Source: Lutraria lutraria
Taxonomy: Eukaryota > Mollusca > Bivalvia > Venerida > Mactridae
Assembly: GCA_964023205.1 (NCBI GenBank)
Contig: CAXIEG010000593.1
Span: forward strand, 1-64,000
DNA: 64,000 nucleotides
Reading direction: 5' to 3'
The notes under the pieces are model-generated. The model worked only from the letters and a program-made list of their open reading frames with translations, was not told the DNA's origin and did no database searches. Shown in pieces: positions 11,456-24,004 of this stretch (within the stretch, counting starts at the first letter, position 1; each line of letters begins with the position of its first letter). The translations under genes were made by a program, and so were the position numbers.

Positions 11456-12965
11456 TATTAAGTACTTCATTGTTAAACAATTTACACATTCATAAAACGG
11501 GTATCACACAATTTACTAATATGTACCAGTTGATGTGTTTTTTTCTTTCATAAATTTCAAGCAGGGAAAGTAGTTCAACATGGCACATAATGCATGTTCA
11601 TATATTTAATTAACTTAGCAACATTTCCAGAAGTACTGAGAGAAAAATATAAGAAACAGAAACCAACATATGAAGTTTGATTATTATAGGTGTTTGATTT
11701 TATAGATCAAGTTTGGTACAAACAAACATACAGACAAACGAAAGTGACTAAAAACAATACGCCCCCGATCTATCGATACATGTGTATAAGAAACCATTTA
11801 AAATTGTACAAATAAGACAAAACTGCAAATCAACTATGCCTTTTTATACGAAATGGATAAATATAGTTTTTATTCACAGACGTTTTTGAAACAGAACAAC
11901 TTCCACTCCTTTTCGTGTCATAGTTAACGCAACTGGCCCAATAACACAAATGTCTGCTAAATTAGATGAATCATCACAGGACACTGCATTTAAAAGCGTC
12001 TTATGGAACTCTGTAGCTGCATGAACATTTTAAGCAAAATCTTCACAATTATGTCGTGAATACATCACAAATTCATGTGCAACATAAATATACCCAGTTC
12101 AATATTCATTATACGATGACTAGTCGTCGTTATACAGCACGAATACTGGTATGTCATTGCATGATGCCAACAATTCACTTTACGAGTTTTATAGTCATTT
12201 TTATAACATTTAGTTGCGGTTTCAGTATGCATTGACCATTTCTCCTTATTTGATAACCGCATGTTTTAAGCTGTGTTCACTTGGCGTTATATGGTTTCAG
12301 TTTGCTGTCTTAAACATGGGCAAAACATTTATGTGCTGTGAATATGCAATAAATTATTGTGCAATATACGTCCTGTTCTTATGCAATACGTGTTTGTGAT
12401 TGTATGTTATTGTGCCATTACATGATTCTTGTCTGTCTATATATATGCTGGTTGCTGTTATACGATGCTTATTCAGGTTTTATGCATAGGGGACAGACAC
12501 ACAAACAAATTTCGAAAAAAAGTGTTTAAACATATGTATAGAAACAAAGGTTTTTACTCCAAACTCAGCCTTCAGCTGACACACGCAACAAATTTGCCCA
12601 TAATTTGTACAAATGTCATTGTATCAATAATTTTAGTGCCTATCGTATTGCCATACAATGTCAAACATAAAAAACATAATTTCCATCAATTCATATGAAC
12701 GGTAATTATTTTATATACGTTTTCTTTTAGCAAAAAGCGTCTAAAATCCGATTCATTCACACGATCTCGAACAAACGCGCTACACCACCCGAAAGCAATG
12801 TTTACGAGTAAATAATTCGTGCATGAAGGGTGCGATTCGTTAGACTAACTTATTATTTATCTCTCGCCACCAGTTTTCTTTATCTGAATCGATGAACATG
12901 GAAGAAAATCAGCTCTATATCACTTTGCCGGCAATATTTCGTCGCAGTCAACCAAATCCCCAACC
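11456..12965. other. AT-rich intergenic DNA, no gene seen
   Basis: Several short open frames occur here, but none has a recognisable motif, splice structure or homology I can name. The sequence becomes GC-richer only near the LINE fragment that follows. Confidence 0.6.
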
Positions 12966-12969
12966 TAAT

Positions 12970-13960
12970 GACACGTACATCATGAGGATTCTGATTGATC
13001 CTTAAACGTTGAACGGTCAGTGAGAACGTTCGTTGTGAAAAAGTTTCTTGGGTAGCAAAATGGTTGACTGCCGACGAAATACTGCCGGCAAGTTGATGTA
13101 GAGCTTATTTTTTTCCATTCGCGTAGATTCAGAAAAAAAACTTGGTCCCTTATAATACAAGTCCAGAATTTCTTAGGGTTATCATTTGTGCCAGATGTCC
13201 AGATCTTCCAGAATTTTACCATAATTGTTGAAGGCTTTCTTATATACTGAGCGGGTTTGTTGTTTGATCTTCTTATATCTGTTAATGTCGGATAATTTTC
13301 CAGACTTTTTGGCTTTATCATAGCTCTTTTTCTTCCTACGTGTTAGTCGTTTAATGTTGGTGTTGATCCATGGTTGGTTATATCTTGTAGAGGGGGTCTT
13401 CCATGGTACCATACAATTTTGAATGCCCAGGAGTGTCGACTTTATATCTTCCCATGATATAACTTTAGTTCCATACTTGTTCATGAATGTCTGCTAGAAT
13501 TGTATAGAACTCGACTTCCTGCCTGCTATATCTGCCCTTTTCCACAAATAGATTCTCCTCTTTACTTTTTGCCGATCTGACGTTGGAGTCTATATGCACT
13601 ATGTCATGGTCGACAAGGCATGGTATGGTGGTGCATCTATTTATCAATGATGGTCTGTTAGTTAGGAAAATGTCAAGAATTTTACCTTGTCTAGTTAGAA
13701 GATTGGCAGCTTGGTTCAGGTTACAGTATTCAATAGTACGTAGGTTGAGCTATTGTCTTGTAAATACTGGCATCCATCTATGCCATGAGTATTCCAGTTG
13801 ATGTCTGGGAGATTCAAATCACAACCCGCCCGTATCACACCTTTCTTTTATTTGCTGTGGATTTTGTGGCTAGCAATACTGAGGTCCTATATATATATCT
13901 GTTGTTGCTGGTCGGTGGTCTGTACAGACTGCCAAGAACTCTTACGGATGATTGGTAACT
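12970..13960 (-). mobile_element. Non-LTR retrotransposon fragment (endonuclease C-terminus and linker)
   Basis: Read on the minus strand, three adjacent frames give pieces of a LINE ORF2. Near 13800-13860 is a DLNLPDINWN motif typical of APE-type endonucleases (G/C-D-x-N-x-P-x-I-x-W). Near 13600-13640 is the SDH-like end of the nuclease (LVDHDIVHIDSN). At 13182-13484 is the basic linker (NQPWINTNIKRLTRRKKKSY) that precedes the reverse transcriptase. The frame changes at least twice and the RT is missing, so the copy is truncated and dead. The clade is not certain; it is of the Jockey/CR1-like APE class. Confidence 0.75.
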
Positions 13961-14172
13961 GAATATTACGATAAACAGGGCTGTAACAAGACATTACTTT
14001 ATCTAACGTTATAATATAAAAACAATTACATGGTAACTAGAAAATTTGCTTAACTTTCATACCTACAGGTTTTTAAAAAAGTAAAAAACAAATACTATTG
14101 CTACAAACGTATTAATATACAATTTGTGTTACTATGACTATCAAAAAAAATATAACCCTTTGTAAATCTGAC
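13961..14172. other. Short AT-rich spacer
   Basis: Nothing recognisable is seen between the LINE fragment and the SINE. Confidence 0.5.
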
Positions 14173-14395
14173 CTGCCGCCGTGGTCGAGTGGTTAAGGTT
14201 GACTTCAAATCACTGCAGCCCTCACTGATTCTAGGATCGTGAGTTCAGGCCCCGCTACCGACTATGTATCTTTATGTGAGAAAGTAGGCAGTTGCTTACG
14301 GAGGATGGGAGTCTAGTACTGGTTCTTCCCAGGAGCGATGATTAAGTGAACTGTCAGCCTTATATGATTCTGACTGCTGAAAAGGGCCGTAAACA
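14173..14395 (+). repeat. Class II tRNA-derived SINE, copy 1
   Basis: The head gccgtggtcgagtggttaag is a box A of Leu/Ser-type tRNA. It is followed by an anticodon-like loop cttcaaa, a long variable arm and a T-arm (gtgagttcaggcccc). The body carries tctttatg, agtactggttcttcccagga and gcgatg..taag.gaactgtc. The same head plus body occurs at 29700-29880 (+) and 24928-25089 (-), so three copies define the family. V-domain SINEs with class II heads are known in bivalves; membership is an inference. Confidence 0.8.
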
Positions 14396-15387
14396 ATAAG
14401 TCGATCTATTCCGGATTTTTAAACATAAACTCTCAGAACAATGACGTAATGATCTTTGTTTAAGCTTTCTCCCGTTTTAATATCGTGAACTGCTACTACC
14501 TAGCTGAGTAAAAAAGGCAAAACCCCTTATAGCTCTGTGAAACGAACGTTTGATAAGAAATAAGCACCAAAACTAAATTTTTCAATATTGTCGCCGGCTA
14601 CAATGTTCGAGTTGAATTAAGTAGCTTTTCATAAGAAACAAGAAACACAGCTTATTTTCTTGCCTTTTCTGTGACATGTACGCTTCGTCGGTATAGCTTG
14701 GTAGAAGAACGACATATATTCTAAATGTGCACAAAAGTATGGCGCCTCAGGAGCATGTCGCCGGATTTTTAATTTCCGTAAAATCTGCGTTATCAACATT
14801 AACGCAAAAAGAAAAGATAGAAAAGAAAATGTTCATGCATAAAAGTAGGGCAGTTTTAAATTATTTAGTCAAGTGCCGAATAAAATCAATCCATTATTTA
14901 GCGATAATGGTGACACATAGAGAAAAATAGCATCATAAATAACATAACCCATGTAGAAAAGTAAATATTTGTTGCTATGGGATAAAAAAAGAACAGCATA
15001 CATTTCACATTACTTTTGAAATTCGAATAAACTACTGCGACCATCATAAAAGGGGTACATTAAAATATTCGTTATCAAATCTTCGTTATCGGTATGATCT
15101 ACTAAACTAAGCGATCACTCTTGACTTTAGCGTCATGGTATGGTTTAATGTAACCAGGAGATTTAAAACTTTTAAAACTTAAGGTTAGCGGTTTCTACTG
15201 GCTTTATTGTCTCAAGCGATGTTGACATATACAATGTGCCGCTTATCTTCTAATATTTTGTTATTGATTATACACATAGTCATTACATTTTTTCTTAAAA
15301 ATGCAGTTATTGATTTATTAAAATATTTGCCGTGTCATTGCTGGGCTATTACCTCCCGCTGCCCTGTAAAATCTATCAAACATGAGA

Positions 15388-15421
15388 AAAATCTTCGTTA
15401 TCAATTGATAACGAAGATTTT
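15388..15421. repeat. Perfect 34-bp palindrome
   Basis: The halves aaaatcttcgttatcaa and ttgataacgaagatttt are exact reverse complements with no spacer. An isolated half (aaatcttcgttatc) occurs at about 15077-15090. Confidence 0.9.
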
Positions 15422-16704
15422 ATTCTTAACACTTTTCAATTTCAAACAAAAGCATGACTTTTCTTGTTACATGCTCTAATAACTTGGGATATCCCAAGTA
15501 CAAAATGCACATTACACAGTTCGAATATTTATGTCAAAATTGAATATAGTGAAGTAAAGAAGTGGATGCCATGTGGCAGATGAACATATTTTTTTCGCCC
15601 ATAACTACCTTCATATACAATCAATGAAAATATTATATATGAAATTTTTGACAGCAATAACAAAATTATTTAGCGCTCACTTTATACGTTGATTTAATAA
15701 AATATTCGTTGCCATCAGTACAATGTTGTTATTTTAGCTTTCATGAGGGTGGAACACCTGCCAAATGTTATTTGTTTTATAACTCGTCGTGAAATGTAAT
15801 TTGTATACATAATAAGCAGAAGACACACATCCGTATTTAAAAGTCTAGGTAAAATTAAATGAACACATTTTCAAAGTAATATTTAAATCTTGCTGAAATG
15901 GATTTTCTAGAAAATACGCATACGTCAACCCGATCTAATTTTCGTCAATGAATTGACGCTTTCAATAAGACTAAAACAATGATAAATGTAACCCCCAGAT
16001 CCAGTGCGACCGTTTCAATGAAACATGCACAATTTTGCGATAGCACTTATAAAAGCCACAAGAGTGTTATTAACATTTGTTTGGCCAAATAATGAAAAGA
16101 TTTATTTTTTATTAGTCAAATAGATCGACTTATTGAAAATTAGTGAAAACCCAATATAAACAAACAAGCAATCTTTGTAAGTCATTTTCTATAGTTATTT
16201 GTGTATGATTTGACATTAACAATCTCAAAAGTCAACTACATCATAAAAAATCATATACAACAATAAGACCCTTAAATAGTTACATTAACTTCATTAAGTA
16301 ATGTATTAATAAATCTAGGTATATACCTGTAACTTTGTTGTCATTCTTGAAGACAATGCATATGAATCTAAGTAAAATTCGACTGCACATCAATGATTTC
16401 AAGGAAATCACATGGCCTCAATTATATATTGGTTAAATCACACCGTAATGTGACGTATTCTTTACCAGAGTTCATATTTTCACTAATGATATTTTTAATC
16501 ATTATCTCCGCCAGCTTTTACCATTTTCGTTTCGTCTTTCTATACATTTTACCGACAGGTGTATGTAAAGCCATTTTAGTCAAGCTTAATCAATTAAGTG
16601 AATAAAAAAATATAGGCTAGAGAGGCAAGGTTTCCCCGTATTAAAATAATCGCACTGACAAGTCATGTTCACACTGACACTTACCCTACGATTATCATCA
16701 ATAC

Positions 16705-16815
16705 CAATCCATGTTTAAATCATGGATGAAACATGGTTTCTTCATGGTCAATGACCATGTTCTAAATCGATTTGGGCATAATATGGCCATGTTTCAAACA
16801 TGGTTTGGCCAGGTT
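16705..16815. repeat. Cluster of catggttt / aaaccatg-type elements
   Basis: Within about 110 bp there are repeated catgtttaaatcatgg, gaaacatggttt, tcatggtcaatgaccatg and gtttcaaacatggttt strings. Many can fold back on each other. It resembles the ttcatgaa cluster at 11 kb in style but uses another core word. Confidence 0.65.
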
Positions 16816-17069
16816 TTACAATTGGCTCACAACCAGAACAAGGTAAATTGAAACAATGAAACACTGTGTCTGAATCATCTGACAGTATGCAGAAAAAGGA
16901 TTCAGATATCGTTCAGACATTTTAAAGAAAATATCTTTATTTTTTTTGTGAAAATATATAAGGCCACCGGCCCATACACATATATAATTATGTACATAAC
17001 ATTGTATTTTTACAAAGAAATAACAGAAATGATTACATATATACAACAACAGTGCAGACTGAGATGTAA

Positions 17070-18838
17070 CTGATATGTCTATCAATAAAAAAATTCTATG
17101 CATCAAGACCAAGTAAAAAATCATTTCTTTTCTTAAAAGAATAAAATAAATACATTGCAAGATTTCTTATACCTTCTTCTTCATTTAATGACATTAGTTG
17201 ACAAAATTGTATGTGTTGGTAAGGTCCAAAAATTTTTATTTATGTGTTTAGAGCGAATGTTGACATATAACGGACATACTAGAACAAAATGAAATTCATC
17301 TTCAAAACCTGTTTCACAATACACACAGACTCTATTTTCTCTGGAAATATTATAATTATATCTACCTTTTTCTATCTATTAGATTATGCGCTGAGAATCG
17401 AAAATTGCCAAACATGTTCGGAATTTTAAAACATCAATTGCTGATACATAGGGTTCCTTGCAAAAATTTAATTTGAAATCTTTGTAAAAATACAGTTTAT
17501 TATTATTTGTAACTTCACTTCTCCAGTTCTGTAAAAATTGATCTTTAAGGCGATTTGTATAATTTAATAGAAATAGCTTAGAATTTACTACTGACTGGCT
17601 TGTCCAGATGTAACCAAAACCATTTTGTTGTAATTCAAGTCTTACATTTGTGACCCAATTTTCATAACACAGGTTATCATAATATAATAACATGTTATAG
17701 CATAATTTTACAAATCTACTATTTGGTAGGGAGAGTATACGTATCCAATATTTTAGAACACTTTTAGATGCCACTATGTACATGGGAAACCTACCAAGGT
17801 CCCCAATAACTGCATTATTACAACTTGTAATATTTACATTGAGAAATTTTTTACATGCAAAATTCCTTAAACCCCATAATTCTGATCCATATAACATGAT
17901 AGAACTTATTTTGGAATCAAATATTTAAAAAAAGTTGAGTACGGTATATAACCTAATTCAAGCAATGAAGCAAAAATATACATAAACGCCTTTTCCCCTT
18001 TAACAGCCATGGCACTAGCCATTTTGTACAATGACAATCTATTTGTAAATAATACACCAACATAAGTAAAATTGCTGACAACAGCTATATATATGATCTG
18101 GTGGTTATTAAAGAACCACTTTTCATTACCTGCTAACTGGCCACCTCTTTTAAAAAATAGTTTTTTTTTTCAATATTTACTCTGCAAACATCAAAAGTAA
18201 AATTTCCACAATATCTGGAAATAATTGAATTCCTCTTATATCATTGTTTTTTAATGTTTCCTCCAATTCATTGATAAATAAAACAAACAATATTGGACTC
18301 ATCTTACATCCTTGACGCAGACCAATAGGGTATGTATTATTGTCAGTTAAACCATCAGATGTTCGGACACAAGCTATAACAGAGTTATATACGGATTTAA
18401 TAGCTGTAAAGAGTTAGCCAGTACACCGTTTTTACAAAGAATATTATATAACAATGGTCTATTGATAGAATCAAAGGCCTTTTGAAAATCAATAAAGGCG
18501 ATGTAAATAGCTTTTCTTTTCAAACAAAAATATTTATTTACTACAAAATACAATACAAAAGCGTTATCAATAGTGCTATATCCTTCTCTGAAGCCAGCCT
18601 GTGATTCTGATATGTTTTGGTATACTTTTGTAAAGAAATTTATTCTGTTTGTTAAAATTGATAAATAAACTTTACCAAAGACATCTGAAAGAGAAATGCC
18701 ACGATAGTTATTTGGGCAATTTGAATCCCCTTTTTTGAGGATCGGGACAATTTCCTGTTGAGCCCATGCTGTTGGAAACCATCCACTGTCAAAGAGTTTA
18801 TTAAAGAACAATCGTACAAATCGTATATCAATACTATA
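17070..18838 (-). mobile_element. Non-LTR retrotransposon, RT and C-terminal part, decayed
   Basis: On the minus strand, 18374-18811 gives the LINE RT core: QEIVPILKKGDSNCPNNYRG, SQAGFREGYSTIDNAF and IAFIDFQKAFDSINR (motif A with catalytic Asp). Further downstream YPIGLRQGCKMSPILF (motif B) reads through 18260-18340. The motif C region breaks off at MFA near 18180, so the catalytic Asp-Asp pair is lost in a deletion. The frame resumes with YGSELWGLRNF and GRFPMYIVASKSV, then a C-terminal zinc-knuckle-like CVYCETGFEDEFHF..CPLY near 17290-17345. The 5' end is truncated at about 18838. It is an inactive relic. Confidence 0.85.
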
Positions 18839-18839
18839 T

Positions 18840-19464
18840 TTTAAAGTTTAAAGAAAATATCAAAAAAGTATTCAGATATTATACATTGTATTCACTCAGA
18901 TTTTTTTCATACATGTCAAACATGAAAAGTATATATCCTTCTAAACGCTTAAAACTCATGCACGATAGATCAGTAAATGATCATAATTTTTTGATATGCT
19001 CTTCAATGTTGAGGTAATGTGTAAGGCTTCCAATGTATTAAATCATCGATAAAACTTGGAAAATTACAGTCTGAACACATAATAATTATGATGGGGATTA
19101 GCTATAAATTGTGTATCAAAGTGACAAATTACAGACTCTGAGAAAAAAATGTCTTCATATAGTCATGTTCCATTACAACCCATCCATTTGTTTTCATCAT
19201 GAGTATCTCTTAAATATGTATCTGTCACGTTTGGTTTTCAGTTCATTTAGTAATCAATTATCAGTACACTTTATTAACAACATTGTAGCAGTTTTTTTCC
19301 ATTTTCATCATTGGCTTCAGGCTATACTGTATAGTGATCTTTAACACTTGGACTCATTACTGTTTAAACGTTCAATATGTCTAATTGTATATTGATCATT
19401 ATAATATATATTCACATGAACAATTTTTGCATATACACCCACAATATCATAGGCTATGGGCTAC
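18840..19464. other. AT-rich intergenic DNA, no gene seen
   Basis: No coding motif, RNA or repeat was recognised. Confidence 0.6.
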
Positions 19465-20584
19465 TGGGCGAAACCCTCCCGCCGGAGGCATTTTTGTAGA
19501 CATCGTTTTTTTGAAAGCTCAATAGCTTCTGATCATTTTCCCTGTGTCTACAGTCTGGGCGTTTGGGCGTTTGTGAGCTACAGCATGCTAATAACAGTTA
19601 CCGAAAAATACATTTGACAATGATTTCTAATAAGTCTAATACAAGATATTTCAATAATTCATCAATTTGAACAATTGCTTTGACCATTACCAGCGGCGTT
19701 ACTTGTCGATCAAATGCGTGTTCTTTACGTTATTACACTATGTACTCTGTAATTCACGTTACCCTGTGTCACCCTAAAATGATAGGGAAGTGACAGTTGT
19801 TAATGTTCGATCAACACAAAAGCAGTCGTAAACAAAGTTTGTATTCATATTAGGCACATATTACCACATCTTCATGTTATTCTGTCATTGAATGCTCGTT
19901 TGTGTCCTCATTTTACGTAAAATACGTTACATATAAAATTATATGTGTTACATTGAAACCATTCAAATTACTGTGATGACATACTATGATCAAATAGGTA
20001 TACATTGATAGGTAGTTATGATATATTCATTAATACCCATAACTAGCTACAAATGTGGAAAAGTTTGACTGGCATTGTAGTAGTTTACGTTACACAACGT
20101 TACCTTTTGTACGATAAGTACTTAACACGCTTTCCAATGCATAAAACATTGATTTAATATACATACTTGATTACTAGCAATACATATATGTAAATTAACA
20201 TTCCAACTTTTCTAATTCATCAGATTGTGCTTTACATTACATGGTTTTATTTATGTTACTTTTTTAAATGATTCATAAACGAGTAACGACATTAAATTTT
20301 CTATGAAACTTTTATAAAATCATCATCAAATGTATTCTAAGAATATGTATTTATAAAACAATAAATTTAAATTGACAAGGACAGTGCAAAAAACATTGTG
20401 TCATTGACATACACAAACATGTGTGTGTCATTTACGTTACCAATTGATACATGATATTTTATATGCATATATTTAAGTGCAATATTGTATGTTATGCATC
20501 ATGTACGTCTGTCAGGTTCCCCATTAGCTGTACACATTATCATCAGGATGTTTGTCTTATTCTGATGACAAACGTTCACGAATT

Positions 20585-20803
20585 TCACTCATCCTCATCA
20601 CTTTCTGTTTCATAGACAACATCGACCATACTAATTAGCCCAATGTCGTTTTTATCATCAATGTCTTCTGCATCACTTGACTTTGGCACAATATTATCCT
20701 CGTAGCAGTTATATTCCAGCATGTCGTCAGGACCGAATCTCCAACTACTTTCATCCACTTTTAGAAGATCAGGATTGCCCTTTTTGCATAGGTTCAAATA
20801 CAC
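20585..20803 (-). CDS. Candidate terminal coding exon, acidic C-terminus, unidentified
   Basis: A 73-codon minus-strand frame reads like real protein. It has a mixed N-terminal part with Cys and Trp (DESSWRFGPDDMLEYNC), a central charged region (SSDAEDIDDKND) and an acidic end (YETESDEDE) before the stop. It has no ATG start; an AG dinucleotide just upstream (ttacaag in minus sense) could be a splice acceptor, so it may be a last exon. The next minus-strand coding-like sequence is the decayed region at 21660-22330, and both could belong to one transposon-linked gene. I do not recognise the family. Confidence 0.35.
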   Translation of the reverse strand: MYLNLCKKGNPDLLKVDESSWRFGPDDMLEYNCYEDNIVPKSSDAEDIDDKNDIGLISMVDVVYETESDEDE

Positions 20804-21659
20804 ACCTTGTAATTATCCGTTACGAGACCAGATCTACAGGGAGGGAGTAAACTTATGTCCATAACTTAAAGCGTTCAGAACACAACCATGACTTTGATAC
20901 TTGTCATACATCGGTTTATTGATGTCGTTGTACTTTGGTTGACCATACAACACACATACAAATGTCTCAATGGCACAGTAAAGTTCATCCGAACAAACAT
21001 GCGTGTAAAATGGCCAATATTGTCATGTAATCTTCATTTACAGGAGCGAAGTTCCTATAGTAATACATTACTTTTTCTAATTACAATTATGTGACGCCTC
21101 ATACATCAGCTTTGAAAGATAATATAAGTATATATTGTAGACTTTGTAGATTTGATAAAAACTGGAGATACATGCATGATTCAGTTGGTTTCATTCGTTT
21201 CAGCATTAACTGTTGAGGTAACGAAATTCACTACGTGTAATTCCATTCAGAAAAGTAGCTCTGGAACACTATATTGTCTCTGAGAGAAGTGAGGTTACAT
21301 AATGACACAAGGTCAGAAATTCAGCATACAGTAAAATAGATGGCTTGTATAAAATATTAACAGTATATAGATCACAGCGCTGAATGCACTGAAATTGTTT
21401 TGATTTTCCAAATGTGCAGCAGCTTGTAATTTCTCAATAGGTCTTTACTGTTAGCGTACTTCTTCCAGGCAATGTAGCTTTTCCTTGGTAATTGTGGTTA
21501 ATTGATCAAATGGTGTAAATTGTGTACACATTATACATACTTCACATTCAAATTCTGATTCAAAATGATGATAACACAGGCCTTTAAATTGTTTAAGAAT
21601 GGTTTTATCTAACACATTTGAACTTCGCTCCTGGCAGTAATCTCAGTGCTTTAATTCTC

Positions 21660-22330
21660 AATTAGTGTGACTGTGACGCCATCTCTACAAGACTTCTGCA
21701 GTATAATCTTGAAGCATATGGATTCGACTTCCACTGCTCAAAGATAAGCTTTATCGACTGTGTGTTATTGCCCTTCCGATTTCATGGAGTTACTGTTTTT
21801 TACCTGAGAGCATGAACGTTGGAGCTGCCCCACGTCATCTACGCTCATATGATTTAATAGACTGTTTGTTGTATGTGTCTGATATAAAGTCTACACGAGA
21901 CGTTTTAGGCAATTGACATAAAATCGTCTCAGCTACTTGCTCGAATGTGTCCGGAACTGCTGTAAGACTCTGCAGTCACTCAATTAGGCATTACCTTTAA
22001 CAACATAGGATACGCCGTCTGTAGAATGGCTAGTTGTTGGTTCTATTGGCGACTCAACATAAGGTACTCCAACTAGACGAAATGTCCAGGAAAAGGTTCA
22101 GGTATATTTCATGTTGAACTGAAAGGAGCACAAGCTGGCCAAATGCGTTATGCCCTGCTTGTATCTGAGTTATTATATCACACTGAAATACTCTCCGTGC
22201 AAGGGTGTGTTTCTTCAAAACTTTGCAGGGGTAATTGATCAATTGCTTTGACAAGGAGCTTGTGTTCGCAAAGGGCATGGTTTTAGTGTTTCCCTGACAT
22301 CACTTTGCCAAGAGAACCACTGACACAATG
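21660..22330 (-). pseudogene. Decayed coding region of an uncharacterised animal protein family
   Basis: The minus strand gives consecutive but frame-shifted and stop-ridden pieces. In order they are a segment near 22054-22278 with VFQCDIITQIQAGHNAFGQL, a VDGVSYVV-like Thr-Asp-Gly-Val block near 22010, FEQVAETILCQLPKTSRVDF and SDTYNKQSIKSYERR near 21840-21950, and a distal EQWKSNPY-like block near 21730. The Val-Asp-Phe/Val..Asp-x-Tyr..Ser-Ile-Lys..Glu-Arg order is familiar from a long uncharacterised protein often found in repetitive families of molluscs and cnidarians; this is recall, not a search. At least three stops or frameshifts show it is dead. Confidence 0.5.
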
Positions 22331-22720
22331 TCGAATTTGATCATAAGTTCCGCGAGACCACCGTCGTTCATCACTTTACCTAGATGTACCGAAGATGAAG
22401 TTTAATTGTGTGATATACACACATTCTCGCTATGACATCAGTGTATAAATTTTGTCCGGAAACTGCCGAACCAATATGTGCGATTTCATGGCCACTGCTA
22501 GGTCACAGGTTACAAATGCATAATCATTAAAAAAAGAAACAAATCTATTTATTGCTATGAAATTGATATACTAAATTAAACGTTATTTAATTAATGAACA
22601 TATTTATTTATTGACAATTGATTTATTTAATTTGATTGATTGATTTGAAAATTTGATAGCGAAATGGTTTTCATCTAAGCCTAAATGCCACTTTAGTTAC
22701 CAAAATATAACTATGAACAT

Positions 22721-22786
22721 AAGTACATGTACATGTATAACTATATCTGATGCAAAAAATATCAAGATATAGTTATACATGTACTT
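22721..22786. repeat. Hairpin-forming inverted repeat
   Basis: The right arm agatatagttatacatgta (22765-22786) pairs with the left arm at 22721-22748. The left arm has one extra 6-bp acatgt duplication. The loop is about 16 bases. Confidence 0.85.
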
Positions 22787-23262
22787 AGCGGAAATGAACG
22801 CAGTTGATAATATACCCATATTGTCTACATTATTGTGACCTTTTTGTCACCTTGTCTACCTAAAATATAATTGAGTATCATTTACTCATTAAATAGTGTT
22901 CTGCTGGATCCAGAAACAGTAAGTATGTGATGATAATCGAATATTTTAGAGTATATACTAGTGCGACATTATTTCAATGATAAAATATTGGTAACGTAAA
23001 TTATATCACATTTGATGATGTGTTTAACACTTTTACACTCTTGTTTACATTCTCTTTGCATATAACTATGATTGCAAAGCCTTTAACACAACTTATTTTG
23101 ATCTGTTTGTGGTATTATGTTAACTTTAAAATTTGAATTATGGTAACGCCCAAAAATGGCGAGTAAAGGCCTATCACACAGATGGTAGAAACTGGGATTT
23201 GGTAGGTCTTTCCGTACACTTTCAGAAAACATGCTGTAGAAAAATGCCTCCGGGAGAGGGAG

Positions 23263-23599
23263 GGGGTGGGGTATTGGTAAGTTAAAAATGGTTTAACTCA
23301 AGATCTCAAATACAAGTTACACGTCACTCAAAATAAGATTATAATGTTTGTTTTGGATTTAGATCAAATAACACATATTGGCAGAGATCATTTCAAAAGT
23401 ATAAAAATTGCTTCCTATTGTACACAGGGTCAATCAAATAATTCTTTGTCATGTTTATAGGATACATTGATTTATCCTTTTTTGTGTTATCCATACTGTA
23501 TAATGTTGATTGACATGACTTCTTTAATTCATACCTGCCTTTCATTGTCATGTATGTTTTAATGTACTTGCCATGTTTGTCTTAACATTTTACAGTGAA

Positions 23600-23674
<75 letters not shown>

Positions 23675-24004
23675 AATATCCATCCATCCAGCCAGCCATC
23701 CAGCCAGCCAGCCCAGCCAGCCAGCCAGCCAGCCAGCCATCTATCTATCTAGGCCAGCAAGTGAAGTCGCTTAAACTTAGATATATAACAAAAGTCTTTT
23801 TAGACTTTGGCAGAGGTATATGGTCAACATATACCAGAAACTCTAAGGACGCGTTATTGTCGCGATTAGGACACCGTGTACATGCACAGATCGCAGAGAA
23901 TATGTCTCCGGTGTGACAGGAGACCGAAGTAAAGATTTACTTTAGAAAATAAAAGAAATCATAGTACTCAATTTGACAGTTTAGGACGTGCCGGTGTGAC
24001 GGGG
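23263..24004. other. Intergenic DNA with microsatellites
   Basis: No gene was seen. It contains a pure (atct)n tract at 23600-23674 followed directly by ccat/ccag tetramers to about 23750, and a GC-richer stretch at 23800-24000 with no recognisable coding motif. Confidence 0.6.
23600..23750. repeat. Compound tetranucleotide microsatellite
   Basis: About 18 units of atct are followed by mixed ccat and ccag units and a short return to atct. The register suggests point-mutated derivatives of one tetramer. Confidence 0.95.

Larger units (their letters stand above)
14396..17069. other. AT-rich intergenic DNA, no gene seen
   Basis: No coding motif was found. It contains a perfect 34-bp palindrome (15388-15421), an 18-bp perfect palindrome (15482-15499) and a cluster of catggttt-type elements (16705-16815). 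Confidence 0.6.
19465..23262. mobile_element. Possible DNA element bounded by inverted repeats
   Basis: The left end (ctcccgccggaggcattttt.. then tgaaag, 19473-19520) matches the reverse complement of the right end (cttacc..ctctcccggaggcatttttct..tgaaag, about 23218-23280) over about 45 bp with gaps. Both arms carry unusually GC-rich strings in AT-rich DNA. The interior repeats the word acgttac on the left and gtaacg on the right, and holds minus-strand coding remnants. No target duplication could be fixed and no transposase was identified, so this is a suggestion only. Confidence 0.3.
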
